Of a stretch of DNA of 64,000 nucleotides, positions 25,129-33,606 are shown piece by piece (position 1 is the stretch's first letter; each line of letters begins with the position of its first letter). Position numbers and translations under genes: made by a program. The DNA is from Gemmatimonadota bacterium (GTDB lineage Bacteria > Gemmatimonadota > Gemmatimonadetes > Longimicrobiales > Gaopeijiaceae): NCBI GenBank assembly GCA_022563405.1, contig JADFNK010000005.1, positions 1 to 64,000 of the forward strand, read 5' to 3'. Under the pieces are notes generated by a model, which was given only the letters and a program-made list of their open reading frames with translations, was not told the origin of the DNA and made no database searches.

Positions 25129-26022
25129 TCAGTCCCGTTCGGCGACAGTGGCCGCGTCATCCGCTGACACCTCGTCCGGCGACGGATGGCCCACCCCGGC
25201 ATCACCGGCGCTGGCCTCAGCCTCTCGCCCCTCCCAGGGCTGTACCTCAGGCACGTGCCAGGCATCGACCTTTGGGCCGAAGAGATTGGAGCGAAAGATG
25301 TAATAGAGAGCGGACACACCATCCTTCCAGTTGATCTTCTTCCCCTCCGCGTATGAGCGCCCGTCGTAACTGATGGGGAGCTCGTAGATTCGAGCCTGCG
25401 CCTGAGCCAGCCGGGCGGTCACCTCGGGCTCGAAGCCGAAACGGTTCGCCAACAGAGGTAATCCCTTCAGGAGATCCGCATGAACGACCTTATAACAGGT
25501 CTCCATGTCCGTGAGGTTGAGGTCCGTGAACATGTTGCTCAGCAACGTCAGGAAGCGATTCCCCATCATGTGCCAGAAGAACAGCACCCGGTGGGGGCCG
25601 CCGAGAAAACGTGACCCATACACGGCGTCGGCCTTCCCGGCCAAGATCGGCTGCATGAGCATGGGGAGTTCGTGCGGATCGTACTCCAGATCCGCGTCCT
25701 GGATCGCAATGATATCTCCCGTGGCTCGCTCGAATCCGGCCCGTAGCGCCGCACCCTTACCCCGATTCACCTCCTGGAACACCAGGATATCGATCAATCC
25801 CTCGTCCCGTAGACGCGAAAGTAATTCGCGTGTACCGTCCGTAGATCCATCGTCTACCACGATCACTTCGAGGCTCAGCCGGACCTCTCGTACCCGTCGA
25901 AGCAGGACCTCGACACTCCGGATCTCGTTGTAGGCGGGGATAACCACCGAGAGCTTCACCCGGTCCCAGGCAAGGTCCGTGTACCTTCTCCCGTCCATTC
26001 CCCGGAAGCCCGGCGTGGTCAT
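25129..26022 (-). CDS. Glycosyltransferase family 2, polyprenyl-phosphate sugar synthase type
   Basis: 297 residues. KLSVVIPAYNE starts the GT-A fold (about residue 23); VVDDGSTDGT and the DxD-type DADLEYDP are the nucleotide-sugar and metal sites; VNRGKGAALRAGF is typical of DPM1-like enzymes. No C-terminal membrane helices are present, and the last 50 residues are acidic and variable. Likely loads a sugar on undecaprenyl or polyprenyl phosphate. The ATG abuts the regulator stop (TGAATG), with GAGG as ribosome site, and the TMTC-like gene follows, so donor synthesis and transfer are encoded together. Confidence 0.85.
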   Translation of the reverse strand: MTTPGFRGMDGRRYTDLAWDRVKLSVVIPAYNEIRSVEVLLRRVREVRLSLEVIVVDDGSTDGTRELLSRLRDEGLIDILVFQEVNRGKGAALRAGFERATGDIIAIQDADLEYDPHELPMLMQPILAGKADAVYGSRFLGGPHRVLFFWHMMGNRFLTLLSNMFTDLNLTDMETCYKVVHADLLKGLPLLANRFGFEPEVTARLAQAQARIYELPISYDGRSYAEGKKINWKDGVSALYYIFRSNLFGPKVDAWHVPEVQPWEGREAEASAGDAGVGHPSPDEVSADDAATVAERD

Positions 26023-27384
26023 TCAGACCTCGATCCCGTACCGATTGAGCTTCCGGTAAAGTGTGGAAGGATCGATGCCGAGAACCTCGGCCGCCTTCGA
26101 CTTGTTCCCCCCCTCGGCCGTGAGGACAAACTCGATGTACGCCCTTTCGATCACTTCCATGGAAGGATTCGGGGGTGGTTCATTCGTGACCAACGGTTTC
26201 GCATCGGTGGCGCGTACGACCTCCGGCAGGTGCTCCACCAAGATTTCCGAACCGGACGCCACGACGACGGCCCGCTCCAAAGCGTTCTCGAGTTCTCGGA
26301 CGTTTCCGGGCCAGTCGTAGGCACACAACACGTCCAACGCATCCTCCCGCAGTACTCTTTCTCCTTCCTGTTCCCCCATCGAATCGAGAAAGAGGCGGGC
26401 TAGGATGGGAATGTCATCCTTTCTTTCACGGAGCGGGGGCAGATGTAGCGCGATGACGTTGAGCCGATAATACACGTCACTCCGAAACGATCCGGTGCGG
26501 ATCTTCTCATTCAAATCGCTGTTGGTGGCGGCTAGAATCCGCACGTCGATTTTCCGCACTTCGGTCGAGCCTACGGGGATGACTTCGCGCTCTTGGAGAG
26601 CGCGGAGGAGCCTGACCTGGGTCGCGGCGGTCATCTCTCCAATCTCGTCGAGAAAAAGGGTCCCCCCGTTGGCCGCCTCGAAGAGCCCTATTTTGTCACT
26701 GATGGCACCTGTAAAGGATCCCTTCACGTGCCCGAAGAGCTCGCTCTCGAGCAGCCCTTCGGGAAGCGCCCCACAGTTCAAGGAGAAGAAGCTACTCTCG
26801 GCCCGGCCGCTGAGCCCGTGGATGTAGCGAGCCAGGACCTCCTTTCCGGATCCGCTCTCCCCCGTGATCAGTACGGTGGACTCCGTCGGGGCCACCGTCT
26901 CCGCCAACTTGAGGACTTCAATGAAACTCCGGTTTTTCCCGGTCGGTCGCTCACGTCGCGGCGCCGACTGCCGGCGGATCTCCTTCTTGAGGGCCTTGTT
27001 CTCTACCCGTAGTTCCCTCGCCTCCGCGGCCCTGCGGCAAATGGCCAGGAGCTCTTCGTTGGCGAAAGGCTTTTGGAGGTAGTAGTACGCCCCCTCGTTG
27101 ACCGCCTGGACCGCCGTCTGGAGCGAGGCCTGGGCGGTCATCAATATCACGGCGGTCTCGGGATCGATCTCATGCGCCTTCGCCATCACTTCGAGACCGG
27201 TCACCCCCGGCATACGAATATCGGTCAGGACGATGTCCGGAGAGGCCTCGGGAAGCATTTCGATGGCCTCTCGCCCACTGAGCGCCGCCACCACGTCGTA
27301 GTCCTCACCCCGAAGCAGGATACGAAGCGTGTCGACGATCCCTGTCTCGTCATCCACCAGGAGAATCCGTCTTCCCGCGCTCAT
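26023..27384 (-). CDS. Sigma-54-dependent response regulator, second copy
   Basis: 453 residues, same architecture as the regulator at 19328-20689: receiver with Asp in IVLTDIRMPG and Lys in YLQKPF, AAA+ domain with GESGSGKE and GGTLFLDEIGE, and Fis-type helix-turn-helix (GGNKSKAAEVLGIDPSTLYRKL). The sigma-54 loop reads GSFTGA instead of GAFTGA, a variant also found in functional activators. It overlaps the sensor gene by 4 bases and is followed without a gap by the GT2 gene, so the two-component pair and the glycosylation genes form one operon. Confidence 0.92.
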   Translation of the reverse strand: MSAGRRILLVDDETGIVDTLRILLRGEDYDVVAALSGREAIEMLPEASPDIVLTDIRMPGVTGLEVMAKAHEIDPETAVILMTAQASLQTAVQAVNEGAYYYLQKPFANEELLAICRRAAEARELRVENKALKKEIRRQSAPRRERPTGKNRSFIEVLKLAETVAPTESTVLITGESGSGKEVLARYIHGLSGRAESSFFSLNCGALPEGLLESELFGHVKGSFTGAISDKIGLFEAANGGTLFLDEIGEMTAATQVRLLRALQEREVIPVGSTEVRKIDVRILAATNSDLNEKIRTGSFRSDVYYRLNVIALHLPPLRERKDDIPILARLFLDSMGEQEGERVLREDALDVLCAYDWPGNVRELENALERAVVVASGSEILVEHLPEVVRATDAKPLVTNEPPPNPSMEVIERAYIEFVLTAEGGNKSKAAEVLGIDPSTLYRKLNRYGIEV

Positions 27385-29072
27385 ACGACCGCCTCCTGCT
27401 TCGTGAGGGAAGCTACGTCAGCGCCCGGCAACAGGACCACGAATCGAGCTCCCCCGGTCGGCACTTCCTCGGCATAGACGGCGCCATTGTGCGCCGCGAC
27501 GGCCCGATGTACGACCGCCAAGCCGAGACCACTCCCACCCTTACGGGTGGTAAAAAACGGTGCGAAGATGCGCCCGACGTCCTCGGGTGGAATCCCGGGT
27601 CCGGCATCCTGGACGCTCAAACGCACGGGCCGAGGCACGTTGGTTCCGGGAGCCGGGTCCTCGCCGGAGTGATTCTCGACGGAGACCTGAATCGTACCCT
27701 CGGGGCCGCTGAACTGAACCGCGTTGAGGATCAAGTTGGACACAAGGCGGTGCAGGAGATCCGAATCCCCCGGTAGAATCAGGCTGCCTTCGAGGCCCTG
27801 CTCCTCGATCTGAATCCCAGCTCCATAGTCCGGATGCTGTTTCACCAATTCGATGGCGTGCCGGACCACCTGGCAAAAGTCCACCCTGACCGGTGTGCCG
27901 AGGCGCATCACCGAGAAATCCAGAAATTCGGTGAGCAGACGGCTCAGTCGATCCGACTCCGCCAGCACAAGCCGCTGGAGAACCGCACGATCCTCGCTAG
28001 GAAGGTTGGGGCTGTCGAACTGTTCTACGGCGCTCCGGATCGAGGCCAACGGATTCTTGATTTCGTGCGCCAGCGAAGCACTAAGTTCGGCCACGGCCTC
28101 CAGCCGTTCGTTTCTACGATTCAGCGACTCGATCCGCTCCAGGTCGGTGATATCCTGAAAGATGGCCGTGACGGATGGGCCTTCCCCATCGGGACTCTCA
28201 CGCACCGTCGTGCTGATGCCCAGCACGAGGTCCCCCGACGGCTTCGTGACGGGCGACGTTGCACGGGTGACCGGGCCGAGCCCCTCGAGGCTCCCTCGGA
28301 GTGCCTGGGCAAGCCCCGGCGCCACTTCCTCCACCACGTCCAGAATCGGGGCGCCGTGCCACTGGTCGAGGCTCAGATTCAAGAACGCTTCGCCGGCAGT
28401 ATTGAGGTATCCGAGTCTCCCACCATTGACGACGGTGAGCACCCCCGTCGAGATATTGGTGAGAATGTCCTCCGTATCCCGCCGCAAGCGGACGAGTTCG
28501 GACTGCACTTTTCCGGCGGCGAGCCAGGTCCTTTGGACACGGTCCCCGGCCCAACCCGTGATGAGAGCGACGACGGCGAAGAGCGCGATCTGGAAACCAA
28601 CCGTATTCCAGGGCAGGGTCTCGGTCGGGCCCCATACGAGAACCGCGAGGTAAAGAATGGAGGAGAGGGCACCGATGAGCACACCGCCGGGCAGCGGCAA
28701 CAGTAGAGCCCCCTCTGTGATCACCAAGATGTAGAGCGGGGCGAAGACGATGTCGCCGCCTTCCGATGTGATATAGATGACCGTCGTAACAAGCAATGCG
28801 TCGAAAAGGACCTGAGCGTACATGAAGTTCCGGCCCGGCGGGAGGTCCCTGACCTCGGTGTGCCACACCGAACCGAGGGTAACGCCCAATGTGACCAAGA
28901 ACAGCAGCACCGCTATCTGCGTGGTCTCGGGGTCGGCATCGAACCAGGCCACCATCATGCCGACGAGAATCCCAGTGGCCAGCGTCATTCGGCCGACGTA
29001 CACCCAACGGAGGAGTTGGCCTCTACCGAACTCGTGCCTCTTTGACGTCTCCGGCCTCAAACCGAACTCCAT
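27381..29072 (-). CDS. PilS-like sensor histidine kinase with PAS domain
   Basis: 563 residues. About residues 25-190 hold six membrane helices with hardly any periplasmic loops, the PilS type of sensor, followed by a short coiled coil, a PAS domain (about 200-325, ILTNISTGVLTVVNGGRLGYLN), the phospho-acceptor His in SASLAHEIKNPLASI and an HATPase domain (NLILNAVQFSG, DAGPGIP, GGSGLGLAVVH). In known systems PilS monitors pilin in the membrane. It pairs with the regulator behind it. Directly upstream are two 21-base tandem repeats (29088-29129). Confidence 0.93.
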   Translation of the reverse strand: MEFGLRPETSKRHEFGRGQLLRWVYVGRMTLATGILVGMMVAWFDADPETTQIAVLLFLVTLGVTLGSVWHTEVRDLPPGRNFMYAQVLFDALLVTTVIYITSEGGDIVFAPLYILVITEGALLLPLPGGVLIGALSSILYLAVLVWGPTETLPWNTVGFQIALFAVVALITGWAGDRVQRTWLAAGKVQSELVRLRRDTEDILTNISTGVLTVVNGGRLGYLNTAGEAFLNLSLDQWHGAPILDVVEEVAPGLAQALRGSLEGLGPVTRATSPVTKPSGDLVLGISTTVRESPDGEGPSVTAIFQDITDLERIESLNRRNERLEAVAELSASLAHEIKNPLASIRSAVEQFDSPNLPSEDRAVLQRLVLAESDRLSRLLTEFLDFSVMRLGTPVRVDFCQVVRHAIELVKQHPDYGAGIQIEEQGLEGSLILPGDSDLLHRLVSNLILNAVQFSGPEGTIQVSVENHSGEDPAPGTNVPRPVRLSVQDAGPGIPPEDVGRIFAPFFTTRKGGSGLGLAVVHRAVAAHNGAVYAEEVPTGGARFVVLLPGADVASLTKQEAVV

Positions 29073-29087
29073 TCAGGATGTGTCGAC

Positions 29088-29129
29088 CACAACTCGGGGA
29101 GCCCATCCCACAACTTGGGGAACCTATCC
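29088..29129. repeat. Two 21-base tandem repeats before the PilS-like gene
   Basis: Plus strand 29088-29108 and 29109-29129 are copies of CACAACTYGGGGARCCYATCC split by no spacer, with three transitions between them, and a partial third unit starts at 29130. They stand 15 bases upstream of the kinase start. The 21-base period is two helical turns, as expected for tandem protein sites, but they could equally be in the mRNA leader. The rest of the 206-base gap shows no gene. Confidence 0.75.
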
Positions 29130-29278
29130 CACGCTATTACTCGGCATGGCACAGTGCAACAGTTCTTTTTGGCGTTTTGCAAAAAGGGGTGCCGGGGAAC
29201 TGAATACACCGAAAAGATAGCCCCAATGTGCGAGGAGGAAGAAGTTGACTGACCCGCAAACCTCAGGGAGGTCGGGTC

Positions 29279-29920
29279 TCAGATCTCCGGACGCGGGAGG
29301 ACCTTGATCTCCCCGAGGAGTGTGTAGGCCGGACCCCAAAGCCGTCCGACGGGCCGAAGTCCCTCGCTGTCCACGAAGGCCGATCCCTCGACGATGGGGA
29401 GCTCGGGATCCAGACGAACCCCCTTCACCTCACCCAGCACCAATCCGCCGGAATCACCCAAGTCCACGTGCTTATGAAGCTCACATTCAAGGACCGCAGG
29501 ACAATCCGCCACGTAAGGCGCGTCGACGGTCTCCGCTTCCGCCACCGACAGTCCCGCAAAAGCGAACTCATCACCGTCCGGAGGCAAGCCGGCCGCCGTC
29601 CGGTTCATCGCTTCGAGCTGGGCCTCCGTGACAACATTCACGCAGAAGGCGCCTTGGTCGAGGATGTTGCGGAGCGAATCCTTGGCCACTCCTCCCCGGG
29701 TCCCGATGGACAAGCTCACAAGCATGGGCGAGGACGCCACGGCCGAGAAGAAGCTGAAAGGAGCCACGTTGGGAACGCCGTCCACGCCCCGGGTCGAAAC
29801 CCAGCCGATCGGGCGCGGAACGACAAGCGACGTGAGAAGCTGGTACCGCTCCTTGCCATCGACCGCGTCGGTACGAATTACTCTATGCCGGAGGTGCCCT
29901 TTCAGGTCGGCCAAGCTCAC
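29279..29920 (-). CDS. Flavin reductase family protein (FMN-binding split barrel)
   Basis: 213 residues. LTSLVVPRPIGWVSTRG at about residue 29 and NVAPFSFFSAVASSPMLVSLSIG are the two signature blocks of the DIM6/NTAB flavin-reductase-like family, which bind FMN and reduce flavins or form two-component oxygenases. FCVNVV and VLECELHKHVDLGDSGGLVLGEV continue the split barrel. The substrate is not predictable. It ends 206 bases before the PilS-like gene region and 19 bases after the M15-like gene, co-directional with both. Confidence 0.88.
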   Translation of the reverse strand: MSLADLKGHLRHRVIRTDAVDGKERYQLLTSLVVPRPIGWVSTRGVDGVPNVAPFSFFSAVASSPMLVSLSIGTRGGVAKDSLRNILDQGAFCVNVVTEAQLEAMNRTAAGLPPDGDEFAFAGLSVAEAETVDAPYVADCPAVLECELHKHVDLGDSGGLVLGEVKGVRLDPELPIVEGSAFVDSEGLRPVGRLWGPAYTLLGEIKVLPRPEI

Positions 29921-29939
29921 TGTACTCCTTCAGCAGGCC

Positions 29940-30686
29940 TCACTGAACCATGGGTACCGTTAGCAGCTGACCGGCGTAGATGCGGCTTCCTCGGATATCA
30001 TTGGCGGCCTTGAGCTTAGGTACGGTCGTCCCATGGATACGGGCGATGGCCCAGAGCGAATCACCGGCGCGAACCATATAACGTGACGCGGTGACTCGGT
30101 CCCCGGAGCGGGCGGAAGCCAACTGGCCCTCGACGTATTTCACGTACAGCTCCGGGAACACGGCAACATGATAGTGGGACGGCTGCCGCTCCCTCGTCGC
30201 CTCCAGCACGCCAGCACCCTCGAGGTAGAGGAGCGTACTCTCCAACCAATGCCGGCACACGGAGTTCAAACTCGTCCGAAAATCAACGGCCATGCCCGTC
30301 GGATGGACGGAAAAAATCGAGGCGTTACGGGGCTGTTTACTCAAAGGACGCGTGAGGCTCGTGACGACCAACTCCTCTCCGCACGCCCGGCGGTACTGCG
30401 CCCCCAGACGTTCGATGAAGAGCTTCACCGCTGGCCGTCCGTAAGGAAACGACACGTCGTGAAGTACGAAATCCCGACGACTTCTCACACGCACGAGGTA
30501 GCCCGCCTCGACAAACCGTTCAATTTGTTCGGACGTCTGCAGGAAGGTGAAGTCATGGTCCTCGGCACCCACATATGCTCGCATGACGGACGCCTCCGAG
30601 CCCCGAAGCGCCTGCCCGTGGACCTGGCTCATACCGGGTGCCAACAACACCGAAAACACAACCAGCAGGCTCATTCGTCGCACCAT
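29940..30686 (-). CDS. DUF5715/M15-like secreted protein with LysM domain
   Basis: 248 residues from ATG 30684-30686 (GAGAGG upstream; an earlier in-frame start lacks a signal-like context). A signal peptide (MSLLVVFSVLLAPGMSQVHGQA) leads to a domain with VVTSLTRPLSKQ, SVHPTGMAVDFR and SHYHVAVFP, the His/Asp/His pattern of M15 D-alanyl-D-alanine peptidase-like folds. A C-terminal LysM (YMVRAGDSLWAIARIHGTTVPKLKAAN) binds peptidoglycan. It probably cuts or remodels cell wall in the periplasm. It lies 115 bases behind the superoxide dismutase gene. Confidence 0.82.
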   Translation of the reverse strand: MVRRMSLLVVFSVLLAPGMSQVHGQALRGSEASVMRAYVGAEDHDFTFLQTSEQIERFVEAGYLVRVRSRRDFVLHDVSFPYGRPAVKLFIERLGAQYRRACGEELVVTSLTRPLSKQPRNASIFSVHPTGMAVDFRTSLNSVCRHWLESTLLYLEGAGVLEATRERQPSHYHVAVFPELYVKYVEGQLASARSGDRVTASRYMVRAGDSLWAIARIHGTTVPKLKAANDIRGSRIYAGQLLTVPMVQ

Positions 30687-30710
30687 CACCACCCTCTCGC
30701 AGTCGGAGTC

Positions 30711-30735
30711 GCCTTCCGGAAGGCTATAGCCTTCC
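30711..30735. repeat. Overlapping palindromes with the GAAGGCT motif
   Basis: GCCTTCCGGAAGGC (30711-30724) and GGAAGGCTATAGCCTTCC (30718-30735) are both perfect palindromes that share a 7-base arm, so the DNA can adopt two alternative hairpins. The site is between sod and the M15-like gene; it may be a terminator (no T-run) or a repeat of the same type as those at 31571 and 8451. Confidence 0.6.
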
Positions 30736-30801
30736 AACTATTTGTAAACATATGTATTGCGAAGCACAAGGTTCCCGTCACGCCCGTCAGGAGCGAGTGA
30801 C

Positions 30802-31422
30802 TTACCCTTTGGCCCCGGCGTAGTTGGCCGCAACGACGTCCCAATTGACCACGTTCCACCACGCTGAAATATAGTCGGGCCTCCGGTTCTGATAGTTCAG
30901 GTAATATGCGTGTTCCCAGACATCCACGCCGAGAATGGGAATCGCCCCGTCGGAGAGCGGGTTGTCCTGGTTTGCGGTCGCGGTCGCTTGGAGGCCTCCG
31001 GAGGATCCGACCACCAGCCAGCCCCAGCCCGAGCCGAACTGCTTCGCAGCGCCACCACCGACAGCGGTCTTGAGGTCGTCCAACGAGCCGAAGGCACCGT
31101 CGATGGCCTCCGCCAACTCTCCGGATGGCTCGCTCGCACCGCCAGGCGCCATGATCGCCCAGAACATCTTGTGGTTGACGTAACCACCTCCGTTGTTTCT
31201 CACGGCGGCACGAATGGCTTCGGGAAGATGCGCCAGCTCGGCAAGGAGTTGTTCGCCAGAATGACCGTGTAAGTCTGGATGCGCTTCGAGGGCGGCGTTC
31301 AAATTGTTGGTGTAGGCCTGATGGTGCTTCCCGTGGTGGATCTCCATCGTACGGGCGTCGATGTGTGGCTCCAGGGCGTCATGGTCGTATCCCAGCTCGG
31401 GAAGTTCGAACGGATATCCCAT
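30802..31422 (-). CDS. sod: Superoxide dismutase, Fe/Mn type
   Basis: 206 residues from ATG 31420-31422, with GGAGAG nearby. [18 protein letters not shown] starts the N-terminal hairpin; the metal ligands are His in [12 protein letters not shown] and in NHKMFWAIM and Asp/His in [18 protein letters not shown]. Residues Gly-Gly-Gly near position 77 and [13 protein letters not shown] match the Mn/Fe family, but metal choice cannot be fixed by eye. Cytoplasmic (no signal). Transcribed away from dinB; the 230-base divergent gap should hold promoters for both genes. Confidence 0.95.
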   Translation of the reverse strand: MGYPFELPELGYDHDALEPHIDARTMEIHHGKHHQAYTNNLNAALEAHPDLHGHSGEQLLAELAHLPEAIRAAVRNNGGGYVNHKMFWAIMAPGGASEPSGELAEAIDGAFGSLDDLKTAVGGGAAKQFGSGWGWLVVGSSGGLQATATANQDNPLSDGAIPILGVDVWEHAYYLNYQNRRPDYISAWWNVVNWDVVAANYAGAKG

Positions 31423-31570
31423 CGTTATCTCTCCTATGATCGGTGGGTTGCTCAGTATGTCGGTCAGGCGCCGCGACGGCACCGCGGCCGGACGGCGAAT
31501 CGGATTCTACCGCACTTCGATTCCTCTTCGCAAACGAAGGCTCTCGAGAAAGTGGCGCGGGCCGCGCTTC

Positions 31571-31589
31571 GAAGGCTTCAATAGCCTTC
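31571..31589. repeat. GAAGGCT hairpin between sod and dinB
   Basis: GAAGGCT-TCAAT-AGCCTTC: 7-bp perfect stem with a 5-base loop, 64 bases before dinB. On the dinB strand it reads CTTCAATAGCCTTC, one base different from CTTCAACAGCCTTC found just upstream of the symporter and dapF-like genes. Confidence 0.6.
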
Positions 31590-31652
31590 CAATTCGAGAC
31601 GTCGTAGACTGGGGCGGGATACCCTGAACGTCACTCTTCCCCCCGACACTCC

Positions 31653-32864
31653 ATGGCACCGCGCGAGTCTGGTCGACCCCCACGGATCCTTCTGGTCGAT
31701 TGCGACGCCTTCTTCGTTCAGGTGGCGCGACTCGAGGATCCCGAAGGCGCGGGGAAAGCGGACCTGCTCCTCGTCGGTGGCTCGCCGACCGGGCGCGGGG
31801 TTGTCACATCCGCATCCTACGGCGCGCGCCGGTTCGGTGTTCGGTCTGCGATGCCCACGGCGCAAGCCCTCCGCTTGTGCCCAAACGCTATGGTTGTAAG
31901 CGTCCCGCGGGGTGCCTGCAGCAGCAAGAGCCGCGAGATCAGAGACTGCTTGGACACACTCGCACCCATCGTGCAGGGCGCATCGATCGACGAGTTCTTC
32001 TTGGACCTCACGGGCACCGAACGTCTCTTCGGCGAGTCCTTGGAAGTGACAGCCCGCCGTATACGCGAAACCGTCCTCGAGACGACCCGAATCTCGGTGT
32101 CCATCGGAGGTGGGACGCGGCGGATGATCGCCAAGTTAGCCTCCGGTAGAGCCAAACCCGGCGGCGTGCACATCGTCCCGGAGGGCAAGGAAGCGGAATT
32201 CATGAAGGGGCTGGACCTCGCCGAGATCCCGGGAGTGGGGCCGGCGCTCGTCGAGGCCCTGCGAAGGCGGGGGCTGGTTCGAGTGGAAGAGGCGCTGGAG
32301 GTCCAGCAGGCGTGGCTGGAAACGTGGTTCGGGGCCCATAGGGGGGTCTGGCTCTACCGCCGTATGCGAGGACTCGACATGTCGAGGGTGGATCCACGCG
32401 AGCCCCGCAGGTCGATCAGCTCTGAACGCACGTTCTTCCGGGACTTGAAGTCGGACGAAGACCTGGAGCGTGTGCTCATGCGCCTCTGCGGGTCGGTCAC
32501 TCGTACGCTTCGCAAGGCAGGCCTTCGGGCCCGAACCATCACCGTCAAGCTCAGGGACGGGGATTTCAAGACACGTTCATGTTCACGGACGGTGGCCGAG
32601 CCGCTTGAAACCGATTCTGCCATCTACCGAATCGCCCGAGAACTCCTGGCGGAACTGAGAAGCCGACGCAGGACCCCCGCGCGGCTACTCGGCGTCGGCC
32701 TGACCAATCTGGGACCGGGGGACGATCCCCTTCAATTCGGATTCTTCGAGGACGAGGATCGCTTGGAGGGCCACCGAGAACGGACCCTCGATCACGTCGT
32801 GGACGGTCTACGCGAGCGTTTCGGAGAACGCGCCGTCCTGCCCGGCCGTATCATCGATGACTGA
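31653..32864 (+). CDS. dinB: DNA polymerase IV (Y-family)
   Basis: 403 residues. Palm residues are intact: D16/D18 in LLVDCDAFF and Asp-Glu in SIDEFFLDL; YGARRFGVRSAMP is the fingers motif; the HhH block IPGVGPALVEALRRRG and a little-finger domain follow. No clear beta-clamp peptide is visible at the C-terminus (AVLPGRIIDD). Translesion polymerase acting on stalled forks. Its 3' end overlaps the end of the convergent methyltransferase gene by 57 bases. No LexA-like box was identified upstream. Confidence 0.93.
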   Translation: MAPRESGRPPRILLVDCDAFFVQVARLEDPEGAGKADLLLVGGSPTGRGVVTSASYGARRFGVRSAMPTAQALRLCPNAMVVSVPRGACSSKSREIRDCLDTLAPIVQGASIDEFFLDLTGTERLFGESLEVTARRIRETVLETTRISVSIGGGTRRMIAKLASGRAKPGGVHIVPEGKEAEFMKGLDLAEIPGVGPALVEALRRRGLVRVEEALEVQQAWLETWFGAHRGVWLYRRMRGLDMSRVDPREPRRSISSERTFFRDLKSDEDLERVLMRLCGSVTRTLRKAGLRARTITVKLRDGDFKTRSCSRTVAEPLETDSAIYRIARELLAELRSRRRTPARLLGVGLTNLGPGDDPLQFGFFEDEDRLEGHRERTLDHVVDGLRERFGERAVLPGRIIDD

Positions 32865-33602
32865 CGCGGCAGATCTCAAGAGCCGGGCCAGGTAGCGGCC
32901 ACCGGGGCCACTCCAGATCACCTCCATGTCCCACCCGGCGAGCCGGACCCTCCTGTCCAGCGTGTCGGGATCGACGAACAACTGCGGAAAGACGTCGCCC
33001 ACCTGTTCTCCGACCGAGAGCTGGTAGTGTAGCTCTCCGATGTAGGGGTCGGCATCCTCGCTCTCGAGACCCTCGTCGTCGTCCGCGGCGTCACGCAAGT
33101 CGGTGGAATCGAGGATGAGCGTCCCCTGCGGCTCGAGCACCGCGGTCGCAACCGCAAGCAGCCGATCGAGACCCGCGAGGGTCTCCGCGATCATCGAGCC
33201 GTTCATGAGCAAAATTACCGTGCTGTAAACGTTCAATGGGCGTAGCTCGAAGAGGGTCCCCTCCCTGGCGTCCTCCACCCCCCGCTCTCGCATGATCCGG
33301 ACGGCCTCCGGGATCAGGTCCAACGCCGTGACCTCGTGCCCCCGGGCCTGAAGGACCAGGGCATGCGCGCCTACGCCCGCCCCGATGTCGAGGACCCGGG
33401 GGCCGCACTGCCGGAGCGCGACCGACTCCCACTCCTCAAACGCCTCCTCCGTACGAAAGAAAAACGATGCGGGCATTTCTTCCGTTTGGCCGAAGTCGTT
33501 TCGAACCGTCACCACGACGTCCTCTCCGCGATCGTGGAACGCCGCCAAGGCCGACCCGAGGGGAGACCATGGGGGGGGCGACCCGCCCCCCTTTCCGATC
33601 AC
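32808..33602 (-). CDS. Class I SAM-dependent methyltransferase
   Basis: 264 residues from GTG 33600-33602, four bases behind the symporter stop, whose TAGGAGG doubles as ribosome site. The residues SPLGSALAAF near the start are conserved in this family (DPLG...), which supports this start. Motif I is VLDIGAGVGAHALVLQ (about 70-85), motif II VTALDLIPEA and motif IV ILLMNGSMIAE. The substrate is unknown. The gene ends inside the dinB 3' end, on the opposite strand. Confidence 0.82.
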   Translation of the reverse strand: MIGKGGGSPPPWSPLGSALAAFHDRGEDVVVTVRNDFGQTEEMPASFFFRTEEAFEEWESVALRQCGPRVLDIGAGVGAHALVLQARGHEVTALDLIPEAVRIMRERGVEDAREGTLFELRPLNVYSTVILLMNGSMIAETLAGLDRLLAVATAVLEPQGTLILDSTDLRDAADDDEGLESEDADPYIGELHYQLSVGEQVGDVFPQLFVDPDTLDRRVRLAGWDMEVIWSGPGGRYLARLLRSAASVIDDTAGQDGAFSETLA

Positions 33603-33606
33603 CCTC

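Noticed and set aside
29150-29215. Possible sigma-54 promoter before the PilS-like or flavin reductase gene (TGGCAC and GGCACCCC...TTTGC)
   Set aside because: On both strands the GG and GC elements have the wrong spacing (8 or 11 bases instead of 10).
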